Shown here: positions 33,433-45,154 of the stretch, piece after piece
How positions within the stretch are numbered: position 1 is the first letter of the stretch
How the letters are laid out: every line of letters starts with the position of its first letter
NCBI GenBank assembly: GCA_030407085.1
Contig: CM059584.1
Location: 88,586,001-88,650,000, forward strand
DNA from: Trichopria drosophilae
Taxonomy: Eukaryota; Arthropoda; Insecta; Hymenoptera; Diapriidae
Direction: 5' to 3'
Length of the DNA: 64,000 nt
Made by a program: the position numbers and the translations under genes
Notes under the pieces: generated by a model
Databases searched by the model: none
The model's input: only the letters and a program-made list of their open reading frames with translations
What the model was told of the DNA's origin: nothing

Positions 33433-35493
33433 AAATTTTTGCACTGTAAACAAAAATAACAATTTAACACTAGGCTCTATTTTCTTCGTTTTTCCAAGAA
33501 GAATATTTTACGACTGTGGTATTTAAACAACAAAAATAGATGTTTTTGTGGAACCGCACAATGATAAAAATTACAGAAGTTATAGATCGTGATTCGATTT
33601 TTGTAAATTTTTTTTCAATTTTGGAAATCTGACACGCATTGGGGGGTTATTTTTTATAAAAAAGTATATCTTCGGGGTGGTCTAAAAAATGTTTGGGACT
33701 GTACGACGGATAGCTATTTTTTGCATTTCTTTAATCGGTTGAATTAGAGCAAAAAAACTTAGTAAAAGTACGTTTGAAACTTTCCCGAGTTTGACTAGTC
33801 CTACTAGTTGTTTTAAATCATTGTTCAAATAGGGAGTGGGGACAAAATATTATTAAACAAAAAAGTTGAATTCTGAACAAAAAATGTCTCTTGTAAATTT
33901 TTCGTTATACGTATATTTAGAAGATAAAGAATGACAAACTATGCAAAAAAATTATAGTTTTGAAAGTTATTATCTCCGAAAATATACACTTTACATTTGT
34001 ATACATTTGTGTTTTGATTCATATCAAATCGTGCTCAACGTCTTCAGTGGCCCAGATTGACGGATGACGGTACCGTAATGTACCATAAAATGATGTTTCC
34101 GTTTTAATGTCTGCTTAAATAATTTTTTATACATATCATGATGTATACAAGTGTATCTAAAAAATAAGATTCAAACAGAGATCGTAACGATTGAGCAGCA
34201 TCCAGTTTTACATTTCACACAAAGAAGTAAAACGCGGGTATCACACGTTGCGACCGAGTGAAAGTGTGTATACATACATACAAACAATATATGTATGTGT
34301 AGAGAGACCTTTCTATGCATAGTAGGTTTTTCTATAGCCCGCACTGGCACTACTACTATCGAGTAGAGTCACTGCGATGTGGAGTTTACCCTCTAAATTC
34401 TAAACGCTGCATTATAAGTGCTAACTGCAGCAGCTTAGTGTGTTATATTTGCAAACGAAAAGATTGCAAGGTGTTCAATGTATTTTGCTGGCATAAGCAT
34501 TTTTATTGTAAAAGTAGATATCTTCGATTGCTAGGGGTACCATCTCGTGATTGCTACGGTAACAATCCGAAAATTACTGCTATTACCATGAAGTATGTTG
34601 GACTGGCAATTTCTGAGATTGCGCAGCTTAAAAATTGCTACAGTACCAAGCCAGTCTTTTCAGTGCCAATCCGTGATCAGATTTGTCTATTCATGTCACG
34701 CCCCCCCCCCTCCATCCTAAATGACCAAATTTTTTTTGTATTTGTAAAGCTTGATGAAAATTGTCACTCCGAAGATTTTTGGAATCGATGAACACGAATC
34801 TGAGGTCAGATTTGACCAATTCATGTCAGGGGTTCCTCAATTCTTACCTCAAAGAAATTCAATGACGGCCCATTTAACTTCGGTTTGGCCAAACGGGAAA
34901 AATCTTTCTTTAATGGCCAGTTTAGTATTTTGTTAATTATTACTGGCCAAAAAATGTATACTTTATTAGTGAGGGTAGCTTTTTAGTTTTATAAAGGTAC
35001 ACAATATTTGATTTATATGTACAATAGTAATAAAATTACAAGTATAATAAATAACTTCATCTGTGGCGATTTTCATAAGTGAAAAAAATCCTTAAAAATT
35101 TTCTTGTATTCTGCAGGGTGACTAGGTGTATAAATAAATATCATAAGTTATTTCGGTAAAAAATAAGGCCCTCTTCAGGTTTTTATTCTGTATAGAAATC
35201 AAGAAAAAATGTAATATGACAAAAAAATTTCTTCCAAAAATTATTTTTATGATATATGAAAGATATTACAATTAATATATCATGAGAAGATGATGAAAAA
35301 TGTTTACAATTTGTAAGAAAAAATTAATTATATTTTTCAACAAACTTTTCAGTTTATATGAAGGAAAGAAATTAACTCCTTACCTTAATAAAAGTCTTTG
35401 AATTCTTCGAGGAAGTGAAATTGCAGAAATCAATAAACAAAGCACTGAAAAATATTGAAAAGACCAAAAATTAATACCACAGGTACACTGTTG
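33433..35493. other. Unassigned AT-rich region with TE scraps
   Basis: About 2 kb without a gene I can name. An open frame of 158 codons at 34315-34788 is Cys/Tyr-rich and resembles nothing I recognise. 34745-34850 (GGAATCGATGAACACGAATCTGAGGTCAGATTTGA) resembles the subterminal repeats of the piggyBac elements at 41140 and 43590. 34260-34310 holds a small palindromic TATACATAC/GTATGTGTA stretch. C9 lies at about 34700. Confidence 0.4.
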
Positions 35494-35894
35494 TTACAGA
35501 TGCTGGCTACACACATAATAGCAATACGGGAAAAAAAAGTGAGAAAATTTGTAAAATATTCCACGAATTGTTGTGAATTTTATAAACCTTGAAATATTGT
35601 TCATTTTCAAATACTATTACAATTCATTTCGAAATGCTATTCCGATTAATGTTGGAATGTTATTCCAATTAATGTTGAAATACTGTCACAATTAACTTAG
35701 AAATATTGTTGTAATTAACTCCGAAATATTATTTTAACTAACTTTGCAATATTATTGCATCTAACTTTGAATATTTTCAAAATTACAATTTGTTACATCC
35801 CGCGAATTTTTTAGCGGAAAAAAAAGGAAATTTTGAATATAAAAAAAGCCAGAATCAGAGATTAATAATAGCGACTTTCGAAACGATACAAAAA

Positions 35895-37137
35895 ATGGGG
35901 GACAATAAAAGCGGAATAACGACAAGCGGTAGCCACCAAGTTGCCCCCGCGGGTCTGATATATGTGGTAGCGCGACCACCACCAATTCCGGAAGCGGTGA
36001 GCAGAGTGCCGGAATTTGACGGTACTCGCGAAAAATTCTCAGACTTCGAAACTGCGTGTCGCGACAGATTCAGATTATTATCTGCCGACGAAACCCGGAT
36101 CTAACTACATATGATGAGGAAAAAGCTTACCGGAAAAGCAAAAATTTGCTGCGAAAAGATTTTGACACACGCGACACTAGAAGCCTTTCTTGCCGATCTA
36201 AAATCTGCCTATGGCATTTCTAGTGATCCGCTCAAGTTGCTAGCGAGATTAAAAAATACTTACCCCGGACCCCGCGAAAGTTTAGAAGATTTTGGCTACC
36301 GTCTATTACGCGATTAACGCGCTCTCGAGAAAGCCGTAAACGCGTCGAGAGATTTTGACGGAGTTACCGGTCAGAGATTATTAACTTTGGCAAATCGTGA
36401 CGGTAGGGACCATTTTATTTACTGCGCGAAAGGTCGTATGGAAGTACGTCTCACGCAGCTGAAACTAGATACGCTCGAGGTTGCCGTAGAACACGCTTGA
36501 AAACTAACTGAAAAATACAGCGCGAAAGACGCAGGATCCGATCCTATGCTGGGAGGTCGCGGAGAAAGATATTATCAAGCGTCTGCCCATTTAGTTTCGA
36601 AAGGTCCGCAATATCAGCGTGACTATTTGGACCGGCCAGGATGCTATGAAATAGATCCGGAATAGCGAAATTATAATGACACACAATGCAGTTATTGTAA
36701 AAGAATAGGGCACTCTCGGAAACAATGTCGAAGTTTACAAAACAGGGATTTCGATATCCTGGACATGGAAAGATATTACGTTTGGTGATCGTATAGGTCA
36801 CACCAGTGATAATTGTACCGCGCAAAGATTCAATCAACTAAAATGTAAGTTTTGCCAGCGAATGGGTCACGTCAGTGAAACATGTTTTTTTAGAAACGGC
36901 GTGAAAAAAAAGATTTCGGATGGAAAATTTCACGATAGGTCTAAAAATAGGTTTGTAGAAAACAACCAAACTTCTTTTAATAACGATCGCCGGGACAAAT
37001 CGAAATTCCAGAATGATAGAAATAGGAAAAACCTCCCAAGTTTTTCTGGGAATCGTTCGTTCTCGGGAAATTATCATTCGTCTCATCGGACTAATGATAG
37101 ATGGCAGAGAAATAAATATGGGAATAATCAAGACCGA
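35895..37137 (+). pseudogene. Gypsy gag (capsid and zinc knuckles)
   Basis: Starts at ATG 35895 (MGDNKSGITTSG). One frame with several stops encodes VPEFDGTREKFSDFETAC and DLKSAYGISSDPLKLLARLK, typical capsid helices. At about 36680 is the CCHC knuckle CSYCKRIGHSRKQC, followed after frame changes by a GHTSDNC remnant and CKFCQRMGHVSETC at about 36850. A basic Arg/Asn/Ser-rich tail runs to the stop at 37137. At least four stops lie inside the gene. Confidence 0.75.
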
Positions 37138-37161
37138 TAAACGGGAAAAGTAGTCATCCTA

Positions 37162-37659
37162 TTGTCGAAATCACCATCATTTAAACTCCAGTGGCGCTCG
37201 ACAACAACCAGCAGCGTCGAGCGCCGCCCGAGACAAAAACTCCACTCGGAAAATGCGCGCCGTAAAAGCGGAACAGCCAGGGTCCATTTCGGGCATGTTA
37301 GTTTTTCGGATGACATGCATTACGGAAACGGAATATTCTTGGTCGATTCCGGAGTAGAAATAAATCTTATAAAACTGAGTAAATTACGTCGAGATCCGTA
37401 TCCCGATCAGGATATAAAATTCGATTTAAGCGGAATCGGCGAAGGAATAATCGGTACGCTAGGTTGTGCAGAAGTACAATTTAATGAAGAAATTATCGAG
37501 TTACAAATAGTGAAAGATGACTTCCTTATAGATGAAGATGGACTCATGGGGAATCCTTTTTTCCGAACTTTAGGAGCAACAATCGATTACGAACAAGATT
37601 GCGTATATAAAAGAAATGATAAGATTCCGTTTATTAATGAAGAGTTCATACGGATTTAG
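37162..37659 (+). pseudogene. Gypsy protease
   Basis: Encodes a retropepsin-like domain. FLVDSGVEINLIKLSKL contains the catalytic Asp in an unusual DSG form. It is followed by DLSGIGEGIIGTLGCAEV and a DGLMGNPFF region matching the ILG-x-D second motif. The frame ends at 37657-37659. A frameshift then leads into a conserved spacer (VEVLNNLDFGFVPKVNICYG, about 37685-37745) that joins protease to reverse transcriptase in this group. Confidence 0.7.
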
Positions 37660-37856
37660 TCGGAAGAAGTCGCAGAGTAGTTCGCGTAGAAGTTCTAAAC
37701 AACTTAGACTTCGGATTTGTACCGAAAGTCAACATCTGCTATGGTTTATTTTTCGGTAATGCCTTAGTAACAAATCGCGATGGATACGCATATCTTTATG
37801 TCATAAATACGAATGACTATGAAATCAAATTTACCGTCCCACAAATCGAACTGGAA

Positions 37857-38160
37857 GAATGTGGTGTAGCAGAAAATATAGAAAGAGAAAATCATGTTAT
37901 AAAAACCATGCAGGATCTCGAGAATTGCGAAGATAATCGGGAAAAACAAAAACACGCAAAAATACAAGTGACTATGGGACATGATAAATAGAGAAATGAC
38001 GATGTTTTGAATGCGGTGTAGCAGAAAATATAGAAAGAGAAAATCATGTTATAAAAACCATGCAGGATCTCGAGAATTACGAAGATAATCGGGAAAAACA
38101 AAAACACGCAAAAATACAAGTGACTATGGGACATGATAAACAGAGAAATGACGATGTTTT
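37857..38160 (+). repeat. Perfect-type tandem duplication, 152-bp unit x2
   Basis: Unit 1 is 37857-38008 and unit 2 is 38009-38160. They begin GAATG(T/C)GGTGTAGCAG and differ at only a few positions. The duplication lies in the protease-RT linker and is not a multiple of three, so it would shift the frame. Confidence 0.9.
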
Positions 38161-38196
38161 GAAGCGGATAAATGTGGACGGCTTGTTGGACCTGGA

Positions 38197-39491
38197 ATGA
38201 AAACATGTGGAGATCTCGTTCTCGACTACGCTCGCATATTACATCTACCGGGGGAACCGTTAGGCGCGACTTCCGTATTCAAACACCGCATTCATACCAC
38301 AAACGATGTGCCGATACGCGCTAAACGTTTCCGGCACCCACCCGCTATAAAAATGGAAATGCAGCGACAAGTGGACGAGCAGCTCAAGGCAGGATTGATT
38401 AAACCATCCTCATCTCCATACGACTCTCCTGCCTGGGTGGTCCCTAAGAAACCAGGCCCTAACTGCGAAAAGCGATGGCGTTTAGTTGTCAATTTTCGCG
38501 ATCTCAATGAGAAAACGATTGGGATGCTTGTCCAATTCCGAATATTACGGACGTTTTGGACCTATTAGGGCAGCCCGTGTATTTTACAACTCTCAACCTT
38601 AGATCTGGGTTCCATCAGATAATTATGGATGAGCGCGATGCACATAAAACTGCGTTTTCGACCCCAAACGGTCACAATCAATATGTAAGGATGCCGATGG
38701 GAATAAAAAACGGCCCCATCGATTTCCAGCAGCTTATGGATTTAGTATTAAGTGGCTTACAGGGGATAGAGCTGTTCGTATATCTCGAGGACATAATTAT
38801 TTACGCTAAAAATTTATACGAACATGAGGTTAAATTTAGACGACTAATGAAATGACTTCAAGACGCAAACCTTACGTTGGAACCGGATAAATGTCAGTTC
38901 CTACGCAAGGAAGCTGCATACCTGGGGCACCCTATCGAAAATAATACAGTCCAGCCGGATGCGAAAAAGATTGAAGCGGTAAGTAAATATCCGGTCCCCA
39001 AAAATCGAAAAAACATTAAACAATTTCTCGGACTAGCGGGATATTATAGATGATTTATTGAGCGATTCTGAAAAATCGCCGACCCGTTAATTATTTTATT
39101 ACGTCAGGATGTCGAGTTTACATGGGATGCCGAGCAGATAGAAACATTCGAGAAACTAAAGGATCTCTTATGTAATGCACCAATCTTACAATTACAAAAT
39201 TTCGACGAGCCGTTCGTTGTCACTACGGACGCCTCGGGAGTGGCACTTGGTGCTATTTTATCGCAAGTGAAGATTGGTGAGGATCTATCAGTCGCTTACG
39301 CATCACGAAGTTTGAAAGGAGCAGAAACCCGATACACTACATCGAAAAAAGAAATGTTAGCTGCCGTGTTCGCCGTAGAACAGTTTCGTCCATATTTGTA
39401 TGGTCGAAAATTCACTCTCGTAACGGACCATCAACCGCTAAGATTCCTTAAAACTATGAAGGGAAACGTAATGGCAACGCGGACGCATTAA
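38197..39491 (+). pseudogene. Gypsy reverse transcriptase and RNase H
   Basis: 38197-38530 encodes LPGEPLGATSVFKHRIHT, QLKAGLIKPSSSPYDSPAWV and WRLVVNFRDLNEKT. After a frame change, 38556-38852 gives TTLNLRSGFHQI, YVRMPMGIKNGPIDFQQL and the catalytic box VYLEDIIIY. The family has YLDD here, so one catalytic Asp is Glu. 38856-39100 carries the thumb and connection with stops. 39218-39491 carries RNase H (TTDASGVALGAILSQ, SKKEMLAAVFAVEQFRPYLY, VTDHQPLRFL) with all three visible acidic positions. Multiple stops make it dead. Confidence 0.85.
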
Positions 39492-39889
39492 CGCGTAACC
39501 CAATCGATAGATCCGACCTAGAAAATAAAAATGAAAATGGCGATGAAATAGATTTGGTCGATAATAAAATAAATAAAGAAAAAAAAACGATACAAAAATT
39601 AAGAAACGCACGAAAAACTGAAAAATCGTGTATGCCAATTAAAGGCGATAAAAATGAAAATTAAAACAAAAAACGATCAAAAAATCCTAAGAGACTGCGA
39701 GTCTCAGATGCTGACGGGTCAGGAAATCCTGCTCCGAAAAAACGGGGTAAGTATTTCAACGATGAAACCGATACATGACTAACTACGACAAAGAAATCCC
39801 AACGTCTCGACGACGATCACCTCCACACAGCAACGTGGAGGGAATGGCCCGAAACATAAACAGAAGACCTACGGTCCTATAGACGCTGG

Positions 39890-40206
39890 GAGAAATAAAG
39901 ACTTTTACGAGCCTGTCGATTATAAATTAAGAATAAATACTACCAATGATCACATATTCTGTAAAAAGGGACATATTGTATACTTTACCACGGCCAATGG
40001 GCATTTAGATAACGAAATCGGTCTATGTCTCGTCGAACGACACTTAATTAATCCCGACGAATTGTGGTTCAAACGATTGAAAATTGGTGAAGTGATAGTA
40101 TACAAAAAAGGTAAGGCCCGACTCTTCGGACTTGTCGTTAAACAAGACCTTGGTAATCGAGCCTTAAAATCAATGCCCTTTTTACAAAATTTGAGATTTC
40201 GTCCAT
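39890..40206 (+). other. Unnamed domain between RNase H and integrase
   Basis: An open stretch that is neither RNase H nor integrase reads DHIFCKKGHIVYFTTANGHL, then LINPDELWFKRLKIGEVIVY and KARLFGLVVKQDL, ending at a TAA near 40207. Alternating hydrophobic strands suggest a small alpha/beta fold, reminiscent of macro-like inserts that I recall in some insect gypsy elements. It sits where some retroviruses carry dUTPase. The function is unknown. Confidence 0.5.
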
Positions 40207-40329
40207 AATAATCGGGCAGGATTGCGATATGTTCCAACATATTCAATGGGGAGATATACAAGATACAATGCAATCACTACTCGGCCGATGAGAACTAATT
40301 ATTACCTTTTGTAAGGACAAACGTTCCAT

Positions 40330-40681
40330 AACACCGGTAAGCGAGCGATTCGTTATAATAAAAGAACACCATGATTCGGTTATAGGGGGTCACAAAGGAG
40401 TGAACAAAACGTATCTTCGCTTATGCGAAAAGTTTTTCTGGCGGAATATGAAAAGTGACGTCACGGAATACGTAAAAAGATGTTCCGGATGTCAAAGGAA
40501 AAAACTCGTGCACGTAAAAACACGGTTACCGACGGTCATTACAGACACACCACGAAACGCATTTGACAAAGTGGCCCTTGATATATGGAAACCAACAGAC
40601 ATCACCGTGAGTGGGAATCGATATGTATTAACCATACAAGACCTACTCACGAAATACTCCCTTGGAATTCCGCTGTCGTGA
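40330..40681 (+). pseudogene. Gypsy integrase N-terminal part
   Basis: The HHCC zinc domain is visible: EHHDSVIGGHKGVNKTYLRL at about 40365-40425, then CSGCQRKK. The start of the catalytic core follows (FDKVALDIWKP, supplying the first Asp, and YVLTIQDLLTKY, supplying the Asp after it). The frame stops at 40681 and the remainder of the core, including the Glu, is missing or unreadable. 40682-41071 has no clear frame. Confidence 0.75.
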
Positions 40682-41553
40682 AGGCTTTTGCAAAACATTT
40701 AATTTAACAGTTAATTATGAGGAAGACTATATATTAACAGAGAAATTGTTAATAAACAAAAAAATTGGAAAACTGGCTAACCCACACGTAAAAGAGACAC
40801 ATATGCGGAACATTGGAGAAATGAAAGCCTGATTTACCACGAAATAAAATAGTGCACTACATTTTTACGCACCTTTAGAACTTACCATCATTCCTCCGTT
40901 ATGTAATCACAGAATCCGTGGACCAGATATCAGCTGGCGATTGCAGATCAGCATAATACAATCACTCAAACAACACCACGACGCCGGGAGGGCATCAACG
41001 CCCGCCACGGAACGCACCACCTTCATACACGGTAGATACCCGGTGATACGGTAACGACAAAACCCCGCAAGTTAACCCTTTTACAGGCCGAAGGTTCTGG
41101 GCAATCCACCGAAAAAAGTGACAGTACTTTTAAGCATTCTCGGGGTTGCTGATTACGAATCCCAGGACAGATTGGAAAAATTCAATTTGGCGGCTTCAAT
41201 ATGGCGACCGTCGAACTGAAAATTTCAGTTTTTTTAAGCATAAAAAATATTAACATATTCTACGCGAAATTCTGAGTAAAAAATGTCTCTTGTGAATTTC
41301 GCCTAAATTGCATACATTCCACGGTCAAAAATGGTAAATTTTTCAGTCTTCACTGAAAGTTCGTTTCTCGCAAGCGAAGTTGTTTTCTGGAAAATACATA
41401 TGTGCTGTCTCTCATGCATCTTTTTTACTGCGGATATTTATATCATTCTTACGGAACTTATATCTATTCGTATTTAAGTGGTAATATATGTATATTACGA
41501 TAAATATATGTGCGTATAAGTATTTATTCGTAATTACTTCATTTGTTATCACA

Positions 41554-43016
41554 ATGCCTAAAAAATTTATCGGTAAAGACAATTTACCCTTGGAACCTGA
41601 AAATTCTGATGTGGACGATGATTCAGATTATGATGAGGATTAGATGTGGATTCAGCTGATGATAACTTGGTCCTGCAAGAAAATGTTGACTCAACTTCTG
41701 AATGGTCTCAAAATACAGACAAATTTGCTGCTGAACACGATTTTGAACAATCCCCTACGATCAATATACTTTCTGTTCCTAAAAAAAATTGTGAAAGATT
41801 CTTTTTTTTCATATATTCACAGAAAAATTTATGCAAGAAATTGTTGATGAAACTAACAGATATGCCCGTCAGAAAAATGAGAACTCAGCGAATTGGTATG
41901 ATACTAATGCAAATGAAGTATATGCCCTCATTGGTGTACTGATTCTTATGGGAATTCATAAAATGCCTAGAATAGAAAATTATTGGAGCACCGATAGTTA
42001 TCTGAGAGTTGACTGCATTGCGAAAATTATGACGAGTAAACGCTTTTTAAAATTATTGGAGATGATACACATAAGTGACAATAGTACTATGCTTCCCCGG
42101 GACAATCCCAACTTTGACAAACTTCATAAAGTAAGGACTCTTTTGAACATATAAATTATCAATCTGCTAAGGTATACAACTCTTCGAAAACGGTCTCTGT
42201 TGATGAACCTATGATTCCTTTCGAAGGAAGATCATCCATGAAGCAGTACATGCCACAGAAACCTATAAAACGGGGGTACAAAGTGTGAAGTTTGGCTGAT
42301 TCAAAGACAGGCTTTATGATTAAAATAGAAGTGTATATTGGCAAATCAAAAAAATATGATACAAAAGAACCTCTTCGTGAACGTGTAGTGTTGAATCTAG
42401 TTACAGGTATGATCGGATATGAACACTTGGTAGCTTTCGACAATTTCTTTACTTTTGTCAATCTTGTTGAAAAACTTGTACAAAGAGGAATTTACTCCGT
42501 TGCGACAGTTCTTAAAAATCTGAAAGGTTTGCCTGATATGATGAAAAGTAAAGAAAAAATGCAAAGAGGAGATCACAAATAGAGACTAAAGGAAACGTCG
42601 CTGCTATCAAATGGATGGATACTAAACCTGTCATTTTACTCACTTCAGCTTTCAACCCATCGCATACTGTAGAAATCAACAGAAAATTGAGAAATGGTTC
42701 GCAAATTTCTTTACAATGCCCAACTATCGTACAAGCTTATAATGCTATTATGGGTGGTGTTGATCGGTTTGATCAAATACGGAAAAGGTATATGATAGGC
42801 AGAAAGTCAAAAAAGTTGTGGCATCCAATCATGTATTACTATATTGACATGGCTATCGTAAATTCCTATATATTGCACAAATGCTACAAGAAAGATGCAT
42901 GCGGAGATCAGTTATCATATCGAACCAATCTAGCGAAACAATTAGTAAATATTTACGATGGCAGGAAACGATTCATGCGGGAAACGTTACAAACTGTTGC
43001 AAAGAAGCGAGCATAA
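41554..43016 (+). pseudogene. piggyBac transposase (DDD)
   Basis: Starts at ATG 41554 (MPKKFIGKDN) with an acidic N-terminus. Frames then break at about 41641, 41830, 42151, 42286 and 42580. DDE_Tnp_1_7-type motifs are all present: VYALIGVLILMGIHKMP, FLKLLEMIHISDN, then VDEPMIPFEGRSS with the first catalytic Asp. LVAFDNFFT carries the second Asp, and NAIMGGVDRFDQIRKRY carries the third. It is about the normal family length if the five or so lesions are ignored. I do not see the C-terminal cysteine-rich finger; the frame ends QTVAKKRA. Confidence 0.85.
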
Positions 43017-43423
43017 ATTCAAAGTTGCAACGTCCGTGAAAAAAAATATACACGAAAAAAAAGTTTAGTTTGGTAGTTTTTATTTTTTTCTTTGTTTTAC
43101 AAATATGTTTTGCGAAAAAAATGATGAAAATTAACAAACGAACAGCATATGAAAGACCGAAGTTCAACCGTCACGTGATATTGTGCGTAAGTAGGTAAAT
43201 TAGTTACTAAAACCAAGGAAGTGGAAGGCATTTACAAATTTGAAGAATCAGAGTATTTTTCGAACGAAGTTATTATATGTGATCTATAATATATTTATTG
43301 AAATTCAAAACAGCTCCACCATACAGATTCCGCCAACTTCAATGTCGCAAATCTCCCACAGGTTTCGTAATGAGCGACAACGAAAACCTTTCAATCTATG
43401 TGACTTCTAAGCCATCTATCGGA

Positions 43424-43899
43424 ATTTTTTCCTCGGAATGTATGCAATTTAGACAAAAATAGCAAGAGACATTTTTTATTCAGAATTTTGCGTAGAATAT
43501 GGTAATATTTCTTATGTTTCAAAAAACTGAAATTTTCAGATCGACGCCGCAATATTGAAGCCGCCATTTTGAATTTTTCAAATCTGACCTCGGATTCGTA
43601 ATCAGCGACCCCGAAAACCATTAGAAACGTACGATTTATAATCATGGGATAATTCATATCGTTCCGCCTGGTAAAGGAAGACAGTAATGGGTGATATTGC
43701 GTTTCGAAAGTTTCAGAATTTTTTCCTCAGAATGTATGCAATTTAGACAAAAATAGCAAGAGACATTTTTTATTCAAAATTTTTCGTAGAATAAGGTAAT
43801 ATTTTTTATGTTTCAAAAAATTGGAATTTTCAGTTCGACGGCCGCCATTTTGAATTTTTCAAATCTGACCTCGGATTCGTAATCAGCGACCCCGAGAAT
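43424..43899. repeat. Subterminal direct duplication in piggyBac element
   Basis: 43424-43618 and 43714-43899 are direct copies (TTTTCCTCGGAATGTATGCA, CAAGAGACATTTTTTATTCA, CATTTTGAATTTTTCAAATC, TCTGACCTCGGATTCGTAAT, CAGCGACCCCGA) about 290 bp apart. The inner copy is not present at the left end. Confidence 0.85.
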
Positions 43900-43963
43900 G
43901 CTTAAAAGTACTGTCACTTTTTCTGGTGGATTGCCCAAAACCTTTGGCCTGTAAAAGGGTTAA

Positions 43964-44899
43964 GGTAAATAGGATAAAGACAACAAAAAAAAAAACACGG
44001 CGAGAATCATAGACGACGAAAAACAAAAAGAAAACACTCGTGAAATATCACTAAATATTTTTTTTTTTTTTAAAGAAAACACTCTTTCTCACTCCGCTCT
44101 CTACGGACGGGAGCGCCGAAGATTCGGTAGACACTGCAATCCACTATGAACCCACCAGGGGTAATAGTCAGCCGACGCATCATCTTGGAAAGCACAATGA
44201 GAACTGGATGAAATATTTGGACGAGATCGAAATGTATGAAGGCGAAAATGCAACTATCGATACTGAATCAATCCACACTTGCTTAGCTCAAGTGGAAAGA
44301 TACAATTTTTTTAAGCAAGCCATTTCTAGAACAGAATCCCTATTATCTGGGACTACATGGGTCGTACAGAAAAGTGGAAGAATCATGTAAACACTTGAAA
44401 CTTTCAAGTTACATTACCAGCAAATATTATTGTAAGGTGCGATTAGCCGGAAAAACTATACCCGCAGGGTGTGCTTCACGAATAAACACACTTAAGAGAG
44501 AGAAGAAGAGAATAAGGAGGAGAGGCCAAGGCGCGCACGCGTTTCCTTATGATCTTCACCCCTTCCACTTTCCCCCTTGATATATCGACACGCAATTGAT
44601 GTACTAAATATAAATTTTGGAAATTTTCTTTTGTTAATAAATATACCAATAACCCAGGATATAAAGATTTGCTACGGAACGCAAATATCCAAAATCCGCC
44701 TCAACAATGGGAACGTCTATATGTGCCATTAGTTGTAAAAAAAAATAAAAATTATTTTTTCATTTTTATTCTTATATCAAACGGTCATTAGGGCATGATT
44801 ATATTAAGAATACTCGAACAAGATGATACAGAAGTTATGCGTATATAAGATTTTTCTTCTTTAACTAACTTAACCTTTAGGGATAATGTTCAGATCAAT
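43964..44899 (+). other. Gypsy 3' remainder, unassigned
   Basis: Sequence after the piggyBac insertion. Open pieces at 44140-44390 (HHLGKHNENWMKYLDEIEMY, LSGTTWVVQKSGRIM) look protein-coding in composition but match nothing I recognise; they could be an env-like or gag-like remnant of the gypsy element. 44495-44530 is a purine tract. No other gene is seen. Confidence 0.3.
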
Positions 44900-45150
44900 T
44901 TTTTTTTTGGAAATTTCAATCATACATACGAGTATTTCAAAAAGTATTTCAATTATAATACACATAGGTATTTCAGAAAGTATTTCGATTATAATACACT
45001 TAAGTGTTTCAATAAGTATTTCAATAAGCATTTCAATTACACTACACATAAGAATTTCAATGAATATTTCAATTACAATACAAATAAGTGTTTCAATAAG
45101 TATTTCAATTATAATACAATAAGTGTTCCAATTATAATTCACATAAATCT
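44900..45150. repeat. Minisatellite of GTATTTCAATTATAATACA units
   Basis: About ten degenerate units built from AGTATTTCAATTATAATACA and AGTGTTTCAATAAGTATTTC, 20-45 bp each. They generate a spurious Ile/Ser-rich frame on the plus strand. Confidence 0.8.
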
Positions 45151-45154
45151 GTTT

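Larger units (their letters stand above)
41076..43959 (+). mobile_element. piggyBac-type DNA transposon, 2884 bp, TTAA target duplication
   Basis: The ends start CCCTTTTACAGGCC and are inverted repeats of about 100 bp (41076-41170 against 43870-43959). Both are flanked by TTAA at 41072-41075 and 43960-43963. The interior encodes one piggyBac transposase on the plus strand. The right subterminal region contains a further internal duplication. It is inserted in the 3' part of the gypsy element, so it is younger than that element. Confidence 0.9.

Noticed and set aside
34315..34791. A 158-codon Cys/Tyr-rich open frame
   Set aside because: It has no recognisable domain and lies in TE-rich AT sequence, with no upstream promoter or splice context. 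Its downstream end overlaps a piggyBac-like subterminal repeat.
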